Shown here piece by piece: positions 13,172 through 14,217 of a stretch of 14,217 nucleotides of DNA. The notes under the pieces are model-generated. The model was not told the origin of the DNA, made no database searches, and saw only the letters and a list, made by a program, of their open reading frames with translations. The position numbers and the translations under genes were made by a program. The DNA comes from JBFHNV01 sp965365655 (GTDB lineage: Bacteria > Pseudomonadota > Gammaproteobacteria > HK1): positions 1 through 14,217 of the forward strand of contig CBDUCN010000112.1 in the NCBI GenBank assembly GCA_965365655.1, read 5' to 3'. The number at the start of each line of letters is the position of its first letter. Position 1 is the stretch's first letter.

Positions 13172-14217
13172 TCAGAAGACGGCGCCGCGGGCGTCGATGC
13201 GCCACACCTCCTCCACCACGCCGCCGCGCACCGCGACGTACCAGTCGTGCAGGTTGACCGTGGGATCGCAGTGCCCCGGGACGAGCCGCACGCGCTCGCC
13301 CAGCGCCGGGCGGCGCGCCCCGGGCCCCGGCTCGATGCGCCCGTGCTCGTCGGAAGGCCGCGCGTAGACCGCCCCTGCAGGTTCCGCGACCGCCGGCGGC
13401 CCGGAGTCGAAGGCCAGCGCCTTGAGGCCCGCGTCCACCACCGCGTAGTCCTCACGCACCGCGCTCATCACCGTCGCGAGCACGAACAGCGCGTGCTCGA
13501 ACTCGTGCACCGGCTCGCCGTCCGCGCCCAGGTTGCGCGCATAGTCCGCGTCCATGAACGCGTAGGAGCCGCACTGCAGCTCGTTGTACAGACCGCTGCC
13601 GGCCTCGATGCGGAACGTGCCCGTACCGGCGCCGGCCACCGTGTCGCAGTCGAGCCCCGCGTCGGCCAGCAACGCGACCGTCTCGCGGGTCGCGGCGACC
13701 GCCGCGCCGATCGCGCGCTCGCGTTCCTGCGGCGTGCGCAGATGCTGCGCGCTGCCGTGGTAGGCCTGCAGGCCGGCGAAGCGAAGACCCGGCGTGTCGG
13801 CCACCCGCTGCGCCAGCGCCACGGCCGCCGCCCCGGGCGCCACGCCGCACCGCGCCGCGCCGACGTCGATCTCCACCAGCACCCCGAGCTCCGCGCCTTC
13901 GCGCACCGCGGCGGCGCCCAGCGCGGTCACGTTGCCGGCGTCGTCCGCGCACACCGCGGCCCGCGCCCGCGCGGCGAGCGCCGCGAGGCGCGCGATCTTG
14001 CGCTCCCCCACCACCTCGTTGCTCACCAGCACGTCGGGCACGCCGCCGTCCACCAGGGCTTGCGCCTCGCTCACCTTCTGGCAGCACACGCCGACCGCAC
14101 CCAGCGCGATCTGGCGCTTCGCGACCGCCGCGCACTTGTGGGTCTTCGCGTGCGGGCGCAGGCGCACGCCTGCGTCCCGCGCCAGCTCCGCCATCCGCGC
14201 GAGGTTGCGCTCGAACG
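13172..14217 (-). CDS. D-threonine aldolase/3-hydroxyaspartate aldolase-type PLP enzyme, N-terminus cut by the window
   Basis: The visible part belongs to the fold-type III (alanine racemase N-terminal domain) family that includes D-threonine aldolase, D-3-hydroxyaspartate aldolase and D-serine dehydratase. The reading frame is open to the window edge (…FERNLARMAELA), so the start lies outside; a Met at 14194 is internal because the family has about 20-40 residues before it. The PLP lysine is in RPHAKTHK. Further blocks are GVCCQKVSEAQAL, GVLVEIDVGAARCGV, LQAYHGSAQH, VAGAGTGTFR and LQCGSYAFMDADY. The C-terminal PGHCDPTVNLHD gives an H-x-D metal site, as in the bacterial aldolases, rather than the H-x-C of vertebrate D-serine dehydratase. 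It converges on the sodium-channel gene and shows no functional link to it. Confidence 0.88.
   Translation of the reverse strand, partial: FERNLARMAELARDAGVRLRPHAKTHKCAAVAKRQIALGAVGVCCQKVSEAQALVDGGVPDVLVSNEVVGERKIARLAALAARARAAVCADDAGNVTALGAAAVREGAELGVLVEIDVGAARCGVAPGAAAVALAQRVADTPGLRFAGLQAYHGSAQHLRTPQERERAIGAAVAATRETVALLADAGLDCDTVAGAGTGTFRIEAGSGLYNELQCGSYAFMDADYARNLGADGEPVHEFEHALFVLATVMSAVREDYAVVDAGLKALAFDSGPPAVAEPAGAVYARPSDEHGRIEPGPGARRPALGERVRLVPGHCDPTVNLHDWYVAVRGGVVEEVWRIDARGAVF

Noticed and set aside
13089..13367. ATG overlapping the sodium-channel stop (TGATGG) with an open frame
   Set aside because: It runs antisense into the D-threonine aldolase-like gene, has no ribosome site and no domain.
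1..14217. CRISPR arrays, tRNA genes, insertion sequences, riboswitches
   Set aside because: I saw no spaced direct repeats, cloverleaf-like sequence, transposase motif or terminal inverted repeats on either strand. No purine riboswitch-like sequence is evident before purK.

Overview
This is a GC-rich chromosomal window, most likely from a gammaproteobacterium. Supporting signs are a Pseudomonas-type HemB, a class I PurE/PurK pair and an E. coli-like NudF. A NaChBac-type sodium channel with a TLESWSM filter would fit a halophilic or haloalkaliphilic lineage such as Ectothiorhodospiraceae, but the assignment is inference. Genes are densely packed and frequently joined by 4-bp ATGA/GTGA overlaps. 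I see no mobile element, CRISPR array, tRNA or rRNA.

Left part (1-3869, minus strand): a three-gene unit whose junctions all overlap by a few bases. In transcription order it is a nitrilase-superfamily C-N hydrolase, an unusually long (939 aa) Orn/Lys/Arg-type PLP decarboxylase, and a gene cut by the left edge, tentatively ATP-grasp/biotin-carboxylase-like. Substrates are unknown, but tight coupling suggests one amine-related pathway. This is my best candidate for an undescribed pathway.

Middle (3870-6489): a 312-bp divergent intergenic region, then on the plus strand a PlsC-like acyltransferase, a small single-pass membrane protein with an Ala/Gly/Pro-rich tail, and hemB (porphobilinogen synthase), which overlaps the small gene by GTGA. 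A strong GC hairpin separates hemB from the convergent purine genes.

6490-9859 (minus strand): purE and purK (AIR to CAIR in purine synthesis, ATGA overlap), preceded upstream by a cytoplasmic gamma-glutamyltransferase-family Ntn hydrolase. An 87-bp divergent promoter region with a shared AT-rich -10 island and a 14-bp perfect palindrome separates it from the next block.

9860-13089 (plus strand): nudF (ADP-ribose pyrophosphatase) overlapping a MOSC-domain protein, then an Anbu proteasome-like peptidase overlapping a bacterial voltage-gated sodium channel. The Anbu-channel coupling is the second unusual arrangement.

Right end (13172-14217, minus strand): a D-threonine aldolase/3-hydroxyaspartate aldolase-type fold-III PLP enzyme, cut by the window edge at its N-terminus.
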